This document shows positions 44,999 through 53,393 of a stretch of DNA of 64,000 bases, piece after piece. The DNA is from Bradyrhizobium diazoefficiens. Its GTDB lineage: Bacteria; Pseudomonadota; Alphaproteobacteria; Rhizobiales; Xanthobacteraceae. Numbering within the stretch: position 1 is the stretch's first letter; every line of letters starts with the position of its first letter. The notes beneath the pieces are model-generated. The model saw nothing but the letters and a program-made list of their open reading frames with translations. It was not told the origin of the DNA and searched no databases. Position numbers and translations under genes: made by a program. The stretch spans positions 310,001 through 374,000 of the forward strand of contig NZ_JAFCJJ010000004.1 in the NCBI RefSeq assembly GCF_018131015.1, written 5' to 3'.

Positions 44999-45043
44999 CG
45001 ATAGGCGCCTGCTATCGAACCGATTGTGCAACGGCATTTCCGC
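44999..45043 (+). promoter_or_regulatory. LysR-type binding module B, facing the small secreted protein gene
   Basis: The dyad CGATAGGCGCCTGCTATCG (44999-45017, T-N11-A) is followed by 14 nt and CGGCATTTCCGC (45032-45043). CGGCATTTC starts 85 nt before the ATG at 45117, the same distance as in module A. Modules A and B lie back to back, five nucleotides apart. Confidence 0.6.
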
Positions 45044-45116
45044 TCCCGGAGCTTTGGGCGTCCGATGGCGGCGCGCCCGATTGGCGGGCGTCCACGTCAA
45101 TCAGGAGGAGCATTCC

Positions 45117-45401
45117 ATGACGAAACTGTCCAAGACCATGCTTGCCACCGTCGCGTTCGCGATCATCGCCACCTCGGCCTTCTCTGAGGCTGCCTGGGAC
45201 TTCAAGGCCGGCATGGCCTATGTCTATGGCGGGCCCGGCAAGATGTCGGCGATGGCCATGGCGCCGGCCGAGAAGAACCACGAGGCCATGATGAAGAACG
45301 CCAGGAAGGTGCCGGACAACACCGTCTTCTTCATGGACAACGGCACGCTGTATTCCACGTCGGGCCGTCTCGATCCGACAGGCAATTTCTATGTGAACTG
45401 A
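45117..45401 (+). CDS. Small secreted protein of unknown function
   Basis: The protein has 94 residues from the ATG at 45117, preceded by CAGGAGGAG. A signal peptide of about 27 residues ends near TSAFSEA. The mature part is about 67 residues with no cysteine; it has repeated Met residues (GKMSAMAMAPAEKNHEAMMK) and ends DPTGNFYVN. I do not recognise the family. The Met-rich stretch could bind copper or be oxidised, but this is speculative. It is followed by a hairpin and a peroxiredoxin-like gene on the same strand. Confidence 0.75.
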   Translation: MTKLSKTMLATVAFAIIATSAFSEAAWDFKAGMAYVYGGPGKMSAMAMAPAEKNHEAMMKNARKVPDNTVFFMDNGTLYSTSGRLDPTGNFYVN

Positions 45402-45417
45402 ACCGCGCCGAGACTTA

Positions 45418-45440
45418 CGGCCGCCCCTTGCGGGCGGCCG
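45418..45440 (+). terminator. Hairpin after the small secreted protein gene
   Basis: CGGCCGCCC (45418-45426) pairs perfectly with GGGCGGCCG (45432-45440) around a five-nucleotide loop. There is no T-run, so partial read-through into the peroxiredoxin-like gene 42 bp later is possible. Confidence 0.6.
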
Positions 45441-45482
45441 AACCGGACAAGTAATATTCGCAGCCGAACGCCGGAGCGGAAG

Positions 45483-46220
45483 ATGACGTCTCTCTCACCA
45501 GCCGACGCCGAGCAGCTCAGGCTCGCATTTCAGCGCTGCCGCGACATGGACGGGACACTGAACGAGCAGCTCCGCGCCTACGCCGCTGCCAGCCGCACGG
45601 TCTTCCCGGCCTATGGCGAGGCGGTCGATCGCCTGGTGGCGCGACTGAACGGGAATGACGGTGGCGAGGCCGCGCCGCGCCCGGGCGATCCCATGCCGCC
45701 GTTCATGCTGCCTGACGAAAGCGGGCGGCTCGTCACGCTGCCCTCGCTGCTGCAAAGTGGCCCGGTCGCGGTGATGTTCTTCCGCGGCCATTGGTGTCCC
45801 TATTGCCGGCTCAATGTCCGCGCCGTCGTCCAGGCACAGGATCGCATCAGGAAGATGGGGGCGCAGGTCGTTGCCATCATGCCCGAGACGCAGGCCTACA
45901 CCACCCAGCTCAAGGAGGACGCCGGCGCGCCATTTCCGATCCTGACCGATCTCGACAACGGCTACGCGCTGTCGCTCAATCTCGCGATCTGGCTCGGCGC
46001 CGAGATCCAGGACCTGTTGTCCTATCAGGACATGGCGAAATTCCACGGCAATGACGGCTGGATGCTGCCGATCCCGGCCGTGTTCGTGGTCGGACGCGAC
46101 GGCATGGTGAAGGCCCGCTTCGTCGACCCCGATTTCCGCAAGCGCATGGAGATCGATGATTTGATCGCGGCACTCGAAATGGCCAGTCGCGAGCGCATCG
46201 TCAGCGCCGCTGGAAGCTAG
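45483..46220 (+). CDS. Peroxiredoxin-like (AhpC/TSA) thioredoxin-fold protein
   Basis: The protein has 245 residues. An N-terminal helical region (about 1-65) precedes a redoxin domain with the motif FFRGHWCPYCRLNVRAV near residues 98-114. CPYC is a thioredoxin-like pair rather than a lone peroxidatic Cys. No signal peptide is visible, so it is cytoplasmic. It probably reduces peroxides or disulfides. It follows the small secreted protein on the same strand, and its stop overlaps the end of the convergent LysR gene. Confidence 0.83.
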   Translation: MTSLSPADAEQLRLAFQRCRDMDGTLNEQLRAYAAASRTVFPAYGEAVDRLVARLNGNDGGEAAPRPGDPMPPFMLPDESGRLVTLPSLLQSGPVAVMFFRGHWCPYCRLNVRAVVQAQDRIRKMGAQVVAIMPETQAYTTQLKEDAGAPFPILTDLDNGYALSLNLAIWLGAEIQDLLSYQDMAKFHGNDGWMLPIPAVFVVGRDGMVKARFVDPDFRKRMEIDDLIAALEMASRERIVSAAGS

Positions 46221-47104
46221 CCGGCAATCTCCCGCCAGTCGGCGCCGCGCAACATCCGCATCACGGCATTGGCGACGGCCGTGCGCTGCCGGCCCGCCAC
46301 GCCGTAAAGGCTGACGGTGCGGCGGGCATCCAGTCCCACGACCCCGGTGCGGGTCAATCTCTCCGGCACCGGCGAGGTGTGGGGCACCATGGCGACGCCG
46401 ATGTCGGCCTCGACGAGCTCGATCAGGTCACGTTCGCTGGAGATTTCGTGGCCATGTTCGACGTCGATGCCATGCTCGCGCAGGCTCGCCGAGATGCGGC
46501 CGGAATGCTCGCAGAACGTCCGGCCAAGCAGTTGCTCGGGGCGCAGATCGTCCAGTTCGATCGAATCGCGGCCGGCCAGACGATGTCCGCCGGCGACGAC
46601 GAGCTCGAAGTTTTCCGTGAACAGCGGCCAGACATCGAGCCGCTCCCACTCCTCGTCGATCGCGGCGGCGATGCCGAGCTCGGCTTCGCCCTTCTTCAGG
46701 TATTCGGCGACCTCGCGGCTCGAGCCGCGCAGGAACCGGAATTCGAGCCGGTTGAACTGGCGCTTGATCTCGTTGAGATGCGGAATGAGCAGCGTAAGAT
46801 CGATCGAATGGGTCAGCGCGATGCGGAGCGCACCGATTTCTCCGCTCTTGAACGAGGAGGCGAGCGAGCGCGCGCCGGCGGCGGCATCATGGCACTGCTT
46901 GAGTAGCGGATGCATGCGCTGGCCGAGCTCGGTCAATTGCGCGGCGGGCCGCTCGCGGCGAAACAGGTCGCCGCCGAGCTCGGCCTCGAGCTGCTTGATC
47001 GCGCGCGTCAGCGAGGGCTGCGTCACATTGCATTCCTCGGCAGCGCGCGTGAAATTGAGCAGTTGCGCCACCGCAAGGAAATAGCGGACCTGGTGCATTT
47101 CCAT
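46217..47104 (-). CDS. LysR-family transcriptional regulator
   Basis: The protein has 295 residues from the ATG at 47102-47104 (MEMHQVRYFLAVAQ), the standard LysR start; the open frame extends upstream without family similarity. The HTH is seen in NFTRAAEECNVTQPSLTRAIKQLE, and an effector-binding domain spans about residues 90-290. It is divergent from the hbdH-like gene, with 203 bp between. A T-N11-A module in that gap (47171-47215) is repeated twice upstream of the cupin and secreted-protein genes, so this regulator probably controls all of them. The effector is unknown. Confidence 0.9.
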   Translation of the reverse strand: MEMHQVRYFLAVAQLLNFTRAAEECNVTQPSLTRAIKQLEAELGGDLFRRERPAAQLTELGQRMHPLLKQCHDAAAGARSLASSFKSGEIGALRIALTHSIDLTLLIPHLNEIKRQFNRLEFRFLRGSSREVAEYLKKGEAELGIAAAIDEEWERLDVWPLFTENFELVVAGGHRLAGRDSIELDDLRPEQLLGRTFCEHSGRISASLREHGIDVEHGHEISSERDLIELVEADIGVAMVPHTSPVPERLTRTGVVGLDARRTVSLYGVAGRQRTAVANAVMRMLRGADWREIAG

Positions 47105-47170
47105 GGATCGGCTCCCAAGCAGGATCGATCGGACCTTATCCGATCGGGGGAGGGAATGACATCCTGCCCG

Positions 47171-47215
47171 CAATAGCCCGTGCGTATGGATTCGGAAGCC
47201 AACCGGCATTTCCGC
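47171..47215 (+). promoter_or_regulatory. LysR-type binding module C, between the LysR and hbdH-like genes
   Basis: The dyad CAATAGCCCGTGCGTATGG (47171-47189, T-N11-A) is followed by 14 nt and CGGCATTTCCGC (47204-47215). The 12-mer is identical to that of module B and the spacing is the same. It points towards the hbdH-like gene, whose ATG is at 47308. It shares 14 of 19 dyad positions with the plus-strand reading of module A. Confidence 0.6.
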
Positions 47216-47307
47216 AAGCATGGATAATCCCGCACATTCCAGCCAGCAACGGCAGGTTGTCGCGCCGACTATTCGCACCAGAAGGCTTGAAGCAGAAGGC
47301 TTGGATC

Positions 47308-48132
47308 ATGAATATCCCCATAAAGACTGACATTTCGACGTCGTCGCGCGTGCTCGCCGGCAAGGTCGCACTTGTCACGGGCTCGACCAGCGGTATCGGC
47401 CTCGGCATCGCGCGCGCACTGGCCGCGGCGGGCGCCGACATCGTGCTGAACGGCCTTGGCGTCGCCGGCGAGATTGGCCGGACGCGCGAGCAGCTCTCCG
47501 CTGAGTTCGGCATCAAGGTGAGCTACTCGCCGGCGGACATGACCAGGCCGAAGGAGATCGCCGAGATGATCGCGGCGACTGTGGCCGGGTCCGGCCGGCT
47601 CGACATTCTCGTCAACAATGCCGGCATCCAGCATGTCGCACCGCTCGACCAGTTTCCGGTCGAGAAGTGGGACCAGATCCTCGCGATCAACCTGTCGTCA
47701 GCCTTCCACACCACGCGGCTCGCGCTGCCGGCGATGCGGCACAACGGCTTCGGTCGGATCATCAACATTGCGTCCACCCATGGCCTGGTCGGTTCGCCGT
47801 TCAAGGCCGCCTATGTCACCGCCAAGCATGGCATCGTCGGTCTCACCAGAGTGACGGCGCTGGAGACTGCTGAACAGGGGATCACCTGCAACGCGATCTG
47901 CCCAGGCTATGTCAACACCCCGCTGGTCGAGGCACAGATCGACGCGCAGGCCAGGGCACACGGCATCTCCCGCGATGAGGTGATCCGTGACGTGCTGCTG
48001 GCGCAGCAGCCGAACAAGCGCTTTGTCAAGACCGAGGAGCTCGGCGCGCTCGCCGTGTTTCTCTCCACCAGCGCAGCGGCCACGATCACCGGCATCGCGC
48101 TGCCGGTCGACGGCGGCTGGACCGCGCATTGA
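47308..48132 (+). CDS. 3-hydroxybutyrate dehydrogenase (SDR family)
   Basis: The protein has 274 residues from the ATG at 47308. The NAD motif is TGSTSGIGLG. The NNAGIQHVAP segment and the STHGLVGSPFKAAYVTAKHG segment carry the substrate-binding Gln and His and the catalytic Ser/Tyr/Lys of the family, all intact. It interconverts 3-hydroxybutyrate and acetoacetate with NAD in the cytoplasm, the step that follows breakdown of polyhydroxybutyrate. It starts an apparent operon with the patatin gene 21 bp downstream. Confidence 0.9.
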   Translation: MNIPIKTDISTSSRVLAGKVALVTGSTSGIGLGIARALAAAGADIVLNGLGVAGEIGRTREQLSAEFGIKVSYSPADMTRPKEIAEMIAATVAGSGRLDILVNNAGIQHVAPLDQFPVEKWDQILAINLSSAFHTTRLALPAMRHNGFGRIINIASTHGLVGSPFKAAYVTAKHGIVGLTRVTALETAEQGITCNAICPGYVNTPLVEAQIDAQARAHGISRDEVIRDVLLAQQPNKRFVKTEELGALAVFLSTSAAATITGIALPVDGGWTAH

Positions 48133-48153
48133 GATGCGCATCAGGAGCCAACC

Positions 48154-49302
48154 ATGAACGGCATGCAGGGCAATCAGCGAGGCGTGGGAAGGGATCTGTC
48201 GGGTCAGGTCGTGCTGGTGCTTCAGGGCGGCGGCGCGCTCGGTTCCTATCAGGCCGGGGTCTATCAGGCGCTGCACGAGGCAGGCATTGAGCCCGACTGG
48301 ATCATCGGCACCTCGATCGGCGCCATCAATGCGAGCCTGATCGCCGGCAATGCGCCGCAGGACCGGCTTGCGCGTTTGAAGGAATTCTGGAAGCGGATGG
48401 AGCAGAATCCGGTCTGGAATCTGCGCAGCGCCTTTCCCGGCTTCAACGAGAAGCTTACCTACTGGGCGACCATTACCAACGGTATTCCCGGCTTCTTCCG
48501 TCCCAATCCGCTGGCGCATGCCGGCGATTCCTACCAGCTCGGCGCTGAAAATGCCGGCTTCTACTCGACCGCGCCACTCGAGAAGACACTGCGCGAGCTC
48601 GTCGATTTCAGCCTGGTCAATCGCTGCACGCCGCGGCTGACGGTGGGCGCGGCCCACGTCCGCACCAGCCAGATGCGCTATTTCGACAGCCGCGACGGCG
48701 CGCTGACGGTGAAGCACGTCATGGCGTCCGGCGCGCTGCCGCCGGCCTTTCCCGCGGTGCGCATCGACGGCGAGCTCTATTGGGACGGCGGCATTCTCTC
48801 GAACACGCCGACCGAAGCCGTATTCGACGACAACCCACGCAAGAATTCGCTGATCTTCGCCGTGCATCTCTGGAATCCCGTCGGCGCCGAGCCGACCACG
48901 ATGGCGGAGGTGCTGAACCGTCACAAGGACGTGCAATATTCCAGCCGCATCGCGAGCCAGATCGTGCGCCAGCAACAGGCCCACCGGCTGCGCCATATCA
49001 TCAACCAGCTTGCGGCGCATCTGCCCGAGAGCGAGCGAAGCGAGCCCGCAGTGAGGGAACTGACCAGCTATGGCTGTCCGACCCGGATGCATGTCGTGCG
49101 GCTGCTGGCGCCGCAGCTCGATCGCGAGACCCACACCAAGGACATCGACTTCAGCCCAGCCGGAATCATGCAGCGCTGGGATGCCGGCTATGCCCATACG
49201 AGGTCGGTGCTGGCGCGCAAGCCGTGGATCGGCGAATTCGATCCGCTCGCCGGCGTGGTGCTGCACGAGCATGTAGACGAGATGCCGATGGCCGCGGAGT
49301 AG
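48154..49302 (+). CDS. Patatin-like phospholipase with DUF3734 C-terminal region
   Basis: The protein has 382 residues. The oxyanion loop GGGALGSYQAG lies near residues 27-37, the nucleophile motif GTSIGAINASL near 52-62 with Ser at GTSIG, and the Asp of the dyad is in WDGGILSNTP. The C-terminal third resembles DUF3734, often fused to patatin. It is not obviously exported. It may hydrolyse lipids or 3-hydroxyacyl esters. Pairing with 3-hydroxybutyrate dehydrogenase is common in related genomes and suggests a role in storage polymer or lipid turnover. Confidence 0.88.
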   Translation: MNGMQGNQRGVGRDLSGQVVLVLQGGGALGSYQAGVYQALHEAGIEPDWIIGTSIGAINASLIAGNAPQDRLARLKEFWKRMEQNPVWNLRSAFPGFNEKLTYWATITNGIPGFFRPNPLAHAGDSYQLGAENAGFYSTAPLEKTLRELVDFSLVNRCTPRLTVGAAHVRTSQMRYFDSRDGALTVKHVMASGALPPAFPAVRIDGELYWDGGILSNTPTEAVFDDNPRKNSLIFAVHLWNPVGAEPTTMAEVLNRHKDVQYSSRIASQIVRQQQAHRLRHIINQLAAHLPESERSEPAVRELTSYGCPTRMHVVRLLAPQLDRETHTKDIDFSPAGIMQRWDAGYAHTRSVLARKPWIGEFDPLAGVVLHEHVDEMPMAAE

Positions 49303-49375
49303 GGCCGCGTCCCGTTCATCGAATTGCCACAGGCCTTGCGGATCGTAAGCGGTCCACAGTCGAAAGGCCCTGCAA

Positions 49376-50326
49376 GTGGTGTCCGAACATGATCTGGAGT
49401 TGGCCCTGGATCAGGTCCGCGCAAACGCTGCCGGACCGGTTGCCGGCGTGTTCGGTCCGTGCTCTGTCACCTGGCGGATCGATCGCGAGGCCGTGATCTT
49501 TCTCGGCGCCGGCCGCGCGCTGTTGCTTCAACTCGCGCATCCCTGGGTCGCGGCCGCGATCGCCGGGCATTCCAAAACCTTCACTGACCCGATCGGTCGC
49601 TTCCATCGCACCTTTGACGTCGTCTTCACCATGGTGTTCGGCTCGCTCGACCGTGCGCTCGCCTCGTCCCGGCAACTGCATCGGCGCCACGGCATGATCG
49701 TCGGCGAGATGCTGGAAGCCGTCGGCCCCTTCGCGGCAGGCTCGCGTTACTGCGCCAACGATATCGCGGCGCTGCGCTGGGTTCACGCGACGCTGGTCGA
49801 GACCGCGCTCATGGCCCATGATCTGGTCCTGCCGCCGCTGCCGTGGGAGGAGCGCGAGCGCTACTGGGCCGAGAGCCGATCGTTCGGCGCCCTGTTCGGC
49901 CTGACCGCGGGCGATCTCCCGGAAAACTAATCGGCGTTCACGGCCTACACCGCTGCGATGGCGCAATCGGAGACGCTGACCGTCAGCACGGCCGCGCGCG
50001 AGATCGCCGCGCAGATCTTTGGCGGCGCGCGTCCTTGGTTGCGGCCACCGCGATGGTATCGCGCGCTCACCGCGCGCCTGCTGCCGGAGCGGTTGCGCGC
50101 GGGCTTCGGATTTGAGCTCGACGAGCGTGAGGCGAGATCCGCCGACAATGCGCTGAGATGGATCAGGCGCGCCTATCCGAGATTGCCTGACCGGCTGCGC
50201 TACGTCGGGCCCTATCAGGAAGCGCAGGCGCGGCTGCGCGGCGAGCCGCGTCCCGACTGGATGATCCGCTGCCTCAACCGCGCCTGGATCGGCCGGCCGC
50301 AAATGGACGCGCGCGGGAAGGGGTGA
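49376..50326 (+). pseudogene. DUF2236 (oxygenase MpaB-like) gene split by an in-frame TAA
   Basis: From the GTG at 49376 the frame reads a DUF2236 start: FGPCSVTWRIDREAVIFLG, then LLLQLAHPWVAAAIAGHSKTF with the conserved His. A TAA stops it at 49928-49930 after GDLPEN. In the same frame the sequence continues at once as SAFTAYTAAMAQSETLTVS and then the rest of the family to the stop at 50324-50326, so together they make a normal-length protein of about 315 codons. Trp is usual at the stop position. Either the gene is inactive, two fragments are made, or the base calls are wrong. Confidence 0.78.
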
Positions 50327-50330
50327 GGAG

Positions 50331-50462
50331 CTCGCGTCCCGCTCTGCGCCGCAACGCGTAAGCGTTGAGCGGGGACCCAGGGGCTGCGAACTCCGCTTCG
50401 ACATGGGCCCCGGCCCAGCAGCGCACCGTCAAAGAGACGCTGCGCTGCGTCCGGGGCACGAG
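50331..50462. repeat. Long imperfect palindromic intergenic repeat, CTCGTGTCCCGGACGC type (copy 2)
   Basis: It begins CTCGCGTCCCGCTCTG and ends CTGCGTCCGGGGCACGAG, with nested arms GGGACCCA and TGGGCCCC. The right half is nearly the same as that of the element at 22617-22760. It separates the DUF2236 gene from the convergent glycogen synthase gene. Confidence 0.65.
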
Positions 50463-50484
50463 AGCGGGGGACGGAGTGGCAGCC

Positions 50485-51900
50485 TCACACTGCCGCCAGC
50501 TTCCGGTACAGCGCGTTGTAGCTGCCGGCCGAAATGCTCCAGGAGAAGGAGCGACCCATCGCGCTGCGGCGCATGCTATCGAGCTGGTCGTGCGCCATGA
50601 ACGCCGTGAAGGCCCGGCGTACGCCGCCGAGGAAGGATTCGCGCGAGGGTTTTGCGAACAGGAAGCCGGTCTCGCCGTCGGTGATGGTTTCGGCGAGCCC
50701 GCCGGTCTGGTGACCGATCGGCAGCGAGCCAAAACGCTGGGCGTACATCTGGCTGAGGCCGCAGGGCTCGAAGCGCGACGGCATCAGGGTGAAATCGCTG
50801 CCGGCGAAGATGCGGCGCGCCTGCGCGTCATTGAAACCGATCACAACGCCGATGGCGTCGGGGCGGCGGCGATGCGCATCGACCAGCGCCTGCTCGAGCG
50901 CCGGCTCGCCGGAGCCGGTGACCACGATCTGGCCGCCGGCATCGATGATCTCGTCGGCTGCCGACAGCACGAGGTCGATGCCCTTCTGGTGCACGAGGCG
51001 GGCGACGATGCCGAACATCGGACCGCGCGAGACCGCAAGGCCGAACTGTTTCCGCACATAGTCCGCGTTGGCCTTCTTGCCGACCCAGTCGCCGGCGCCG
51101 AACTGCTGCGCGAGCTGGGCGCAGGACCGCGGGTCCCAGCTCTCGTCGATGCCGTTGAGGATGCCGGTGAGCTCGGCCGCGTCGGAGCGGACGCGAAGCA
51201 GGCCTTCGAGGCCGCAGCCGAATTCCTCCGTCGTGATTTCCCGTGCATAGGTACCGCTGACGGTAGTGAGGTGCGAGGCGTAGACCAGTCCCGCCTTGAA
51301 GAAGGAGAGCTGGTCGTAGAACTCGATTCCGTCGATGTGGAAGGAGCTCTCCGGTGCGCCGATCCGTCGCAGCGCGTCCTTCGGGAAGAGGCCCTGATAG
51401 GCCAGGTTGTGGATGGTCAGGATCGACGGCAGCTTGGATCCGCGCCAGGCGAGGTAGGCGGGTACGAGCGAGGCCTGCCAGTCATTGGCATGGATCAGGT
51501 CCGCTGCCCAATTCCTGTCCAGCTTGCCCATGGCAAGCTCAGCGGCTGCGGAGGCAAAACGAGCGAAGCGGACGTCGTTGTCGGGCCAGTCTTGTCCGGA
51601 CTCGTCACCATAGGGATTGCCGGGCCGGTCGTAGAGTTGTGAGCAGAGCAGTACATAGACCGGCAGGCCGTCCTTGGTCGCGGCACGGCCGAGCGTGCAG
51701 GCCGGCAACTCCGCAAACGCCGGACAGCGTCCAACGATCTGAATATGCGTGAGTTGTTCGATGATGTCGCGATAGCCGGGCAGCATCACCCGGATGTCGG
51801 CGAGCGGGCGAAGCGCTCTGGGAAGCGCCGCCGAAACGGCGCCGAGCCCTCCCACGCGGACGAAATCGTCCATCTCGGTTGTGACGAACAAGACCCTCAA
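50485..51900 (-). CDS. glgA: Glycogen synthase (GlgA-type, GT5)
   Basis: The protein has 471 residues. The N-terminal GT5 motif reads FVRVGGLGAVSAALPRAL near residues 13-30, where the classic KTGGL(A/G)D is changed: Lys to Arg and Asp to Ala. Other GT5 features remain: HANDWQASLVPAYL, TIHNLAYQGLFP, a C-terminal PSRFEPCGLSQMYAQRFGS and TGGLAETI. The family elongates alpha-1,4 glucan from ADP-glucose. No glgB or glgC lies nearby, so it is a solitary paralogue. The Lys-to-Arg change may alter donor use. Confidence 0.85.
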   Translation of the reverse strand: MRVLFVTTEMDDFVRVGGLGAVSAALPRALRPLADIRVMLPGYRDIIEQLTHIQIVGRCPAFAELPACTLGRAATKDGLPVYVLLCSQLYDRPGNPYGDESGQDWPDNDVRFARFASAAAELAMGKLDRNWAADLIHANDWQASLVPAYLAWRGSKLPSILTIHNLAYQGLFPKDALRRIGAPESSFHIDGIEFYDQLSFFKAGLVYASHLTTVSGTYAREITTEEFGCGLEGLLRVRSDAAELTGILNGIDESWDPRSCAQLAQQFGAGDWVGKKANADYVRKQFGLAVSRGPMFGIVARLVHQKGIDLVLSAADEIIDAGGQIVVTGSGEPALEQALVDAHRRRPDAIGVVIGFNDAQARRIFAGSDFTLMPSRFEPCGLSQMYAQRFGSLPIGHQTGGLAETITDGETGFLFAKPSRESFLGGVRRAFTAFMAHDQLDSMRRSAMGRSFSWSISAGSYNALYRKLAAV

Positions 51901-52079
51901 GAACGATTGCCCTCTTCCGATCCCGTTTTGCTGCTATGCAAGAACGGGTCCAGTTGCCCCAGGATTGCAGAGGACGCCTGCAAAACTCCCTGTTCGGTAA
52001 AGACTTTCCTACTCAGCCGCCGCCCTCTAGGGTCGGCCACCAACAACAGAGAACTTCGATAGTTCCTGAGGGACCGGGG

Positions 52080-53276
52080 ATGCCGATAGCAGATAAGCAT
52101 GAGGGGACGACGACAAAGGCCTTCGCGGGTCTGCGGGTCCTGGATTTTTCGACCACCATCGCCGGTCCCCACTGCGCGCGGATGCTGGCCGACATGGGCG
52201 CCGAGGTCATCAAGATCGAGACCGAGGGCGGCGAGACGATGCGGACCCGGCCGCCGCTGCGCAAGGGCTGCAGCACGGTGTTCGGCCAGCTCAATGTCGG
52301 CAAGAAGAGCGTTGTGCTCGACCTCAAATCCGAGGACGGCAAGGAGGCGGTCCGCCGCCTCGTCGCCACCGCCGACATCCTGGTCGAGAATTTTCGCCCC
52401 GGCGTGATGCGCCGGCTGCGCCTCGACTACGATCGTGTGCGCCCGCTCAATCCAGGGCTGATCTACTGCTCGATCTCCGGCTATGGGCAGAGCGGCCCGT
52501 CTGCCGAGCTGCCGGCCTATGCGCCGGTGATCCATGCGGCCTCCGGCTACGACATGGCCCATCTCGCCTATCAGCCCGGCCGCAGCCGTCCCGATTATTG
52601 CGGCATCTACCATGCCGACGTCGTCACCGGCACCTACGGTTTCGGCGCGATCGCATCTGCGCTCTATCAGCGCACCGTGACCGGGCTTGGCCAGCACATC
52701 GACGTGTCCATGCTGGAGTCGATGCTGACGCTGACGGTGATCGAGCTGCAGAGCTCGCAATTTTCGATGAAACCGCCGCCACGCCCGATGTTCGGCCCTA
52801 CCGAAACGGCCAACGGCTATGTCATGATCACTGTCGCGAGCGAGAAGACCTTTCAGGGATTGATGGGCGTGATCGGCCGCCCGGAATGGATCTCCGATCC
52901 ACGCTTTTCCACCTACGCCGCCCGCCGCGACAACTGGGCCGACATGATGGACGGCGTCGAAGCCTGGTCGCGGCCGCTTTCGACCGATGCCTGCCTCGTC
53001 GCCTTGAGCGCGGCCGGCGTGCCGGCCTCGGCCTACCGTACCGTGACTGAAGCGCTCGCCGATCCGCAGCTTGCGCATCGGGGGGCGCTCTCGCCTGTGG
53101 AGGACGAAGGCGGCTCGTTCCGGGTGCTCAATCTGCCGTTCCGGATGTCGGCCGCCGACACCACGCCAGCCACGACGATGGCTGCGCTCGGAGAGCATAC
53201 GGATGCGCTGCGCGAGGAGATTGGCCTTCCGCGCGATGCACCAATTCCGACAGGCAAAACTGCCGCGACGAACTGA
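52080..53276 (+). CDS. CaiB/BaiF-family CoA-transferase (class III)
   Basis: The protein has 398 residues from the ATG at 52080. The N-terminal GLRVLDFSTTIAGPHCARMLADMGAEVIKIE and GKKSVVLDLKSEDGKEAVRRLV are class III CoA-transferase signatures. The catalytic Asp is expected in YHADVVTGTYG. It moves CoA between an acyl-CoA and a free carboxylic acid. It precedes a dipeptide-type ABC operon by 117 bp on the same strand and is divergent from glgA. The substrate is unknown. Confidence 0.9.
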   Translation: MPIADKHEGTTTKAFAGLRVLDFSTTIAGPHCARMLADMGAEVIKIETEGGETMRTRPPLRKGCSTVFGQLNVGKKSVVLDLKSEDGKEAVRRLVATADILVENFRPGVMRRLRLDYDRVRPLNPGLIYCSISGYGQSGPSAELPAYAPVIHAASGYDMAHLAYQPGRSRPDYCGIYHADVVTGTYGFGAIASALYQRTVTGLGQHIDVSMLESMLTLTVIELQSSQFSMKPPPRPMFGPTETANGYVMITVASEKTFQGLMGVIGRPEWISDPRFSTYAARRDNWADMMDGVEAWSRPLSTDACLVALSAAGVPASAYRTVTEALADPQLAHRGALSPVEDEGGSFRVLNLPFRMSAADTTPATTMAALGEHTDALREEIGLPRDAPIPTGKTAATN

Positions 53277-53393
53277 GCACGTTTACGATCTGCGGCGTTT
53301 CATCGAGCGCGCGTTCCTCTTGCAGTGACGCGCGATTCTCGCCAATCTCGCTCGACGATCCGAAACATCGGACGAACGGCTTCGGGAGGAACC

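Noticed and set aside
44577..45116. Long N-terminal extension of the 94-residue secreted protein
   Set aside because: It runs antisense through the cupin gene and across the promoter modules. The ATG at 45117 has a strong ribosome binding site and starts a signal peptide.
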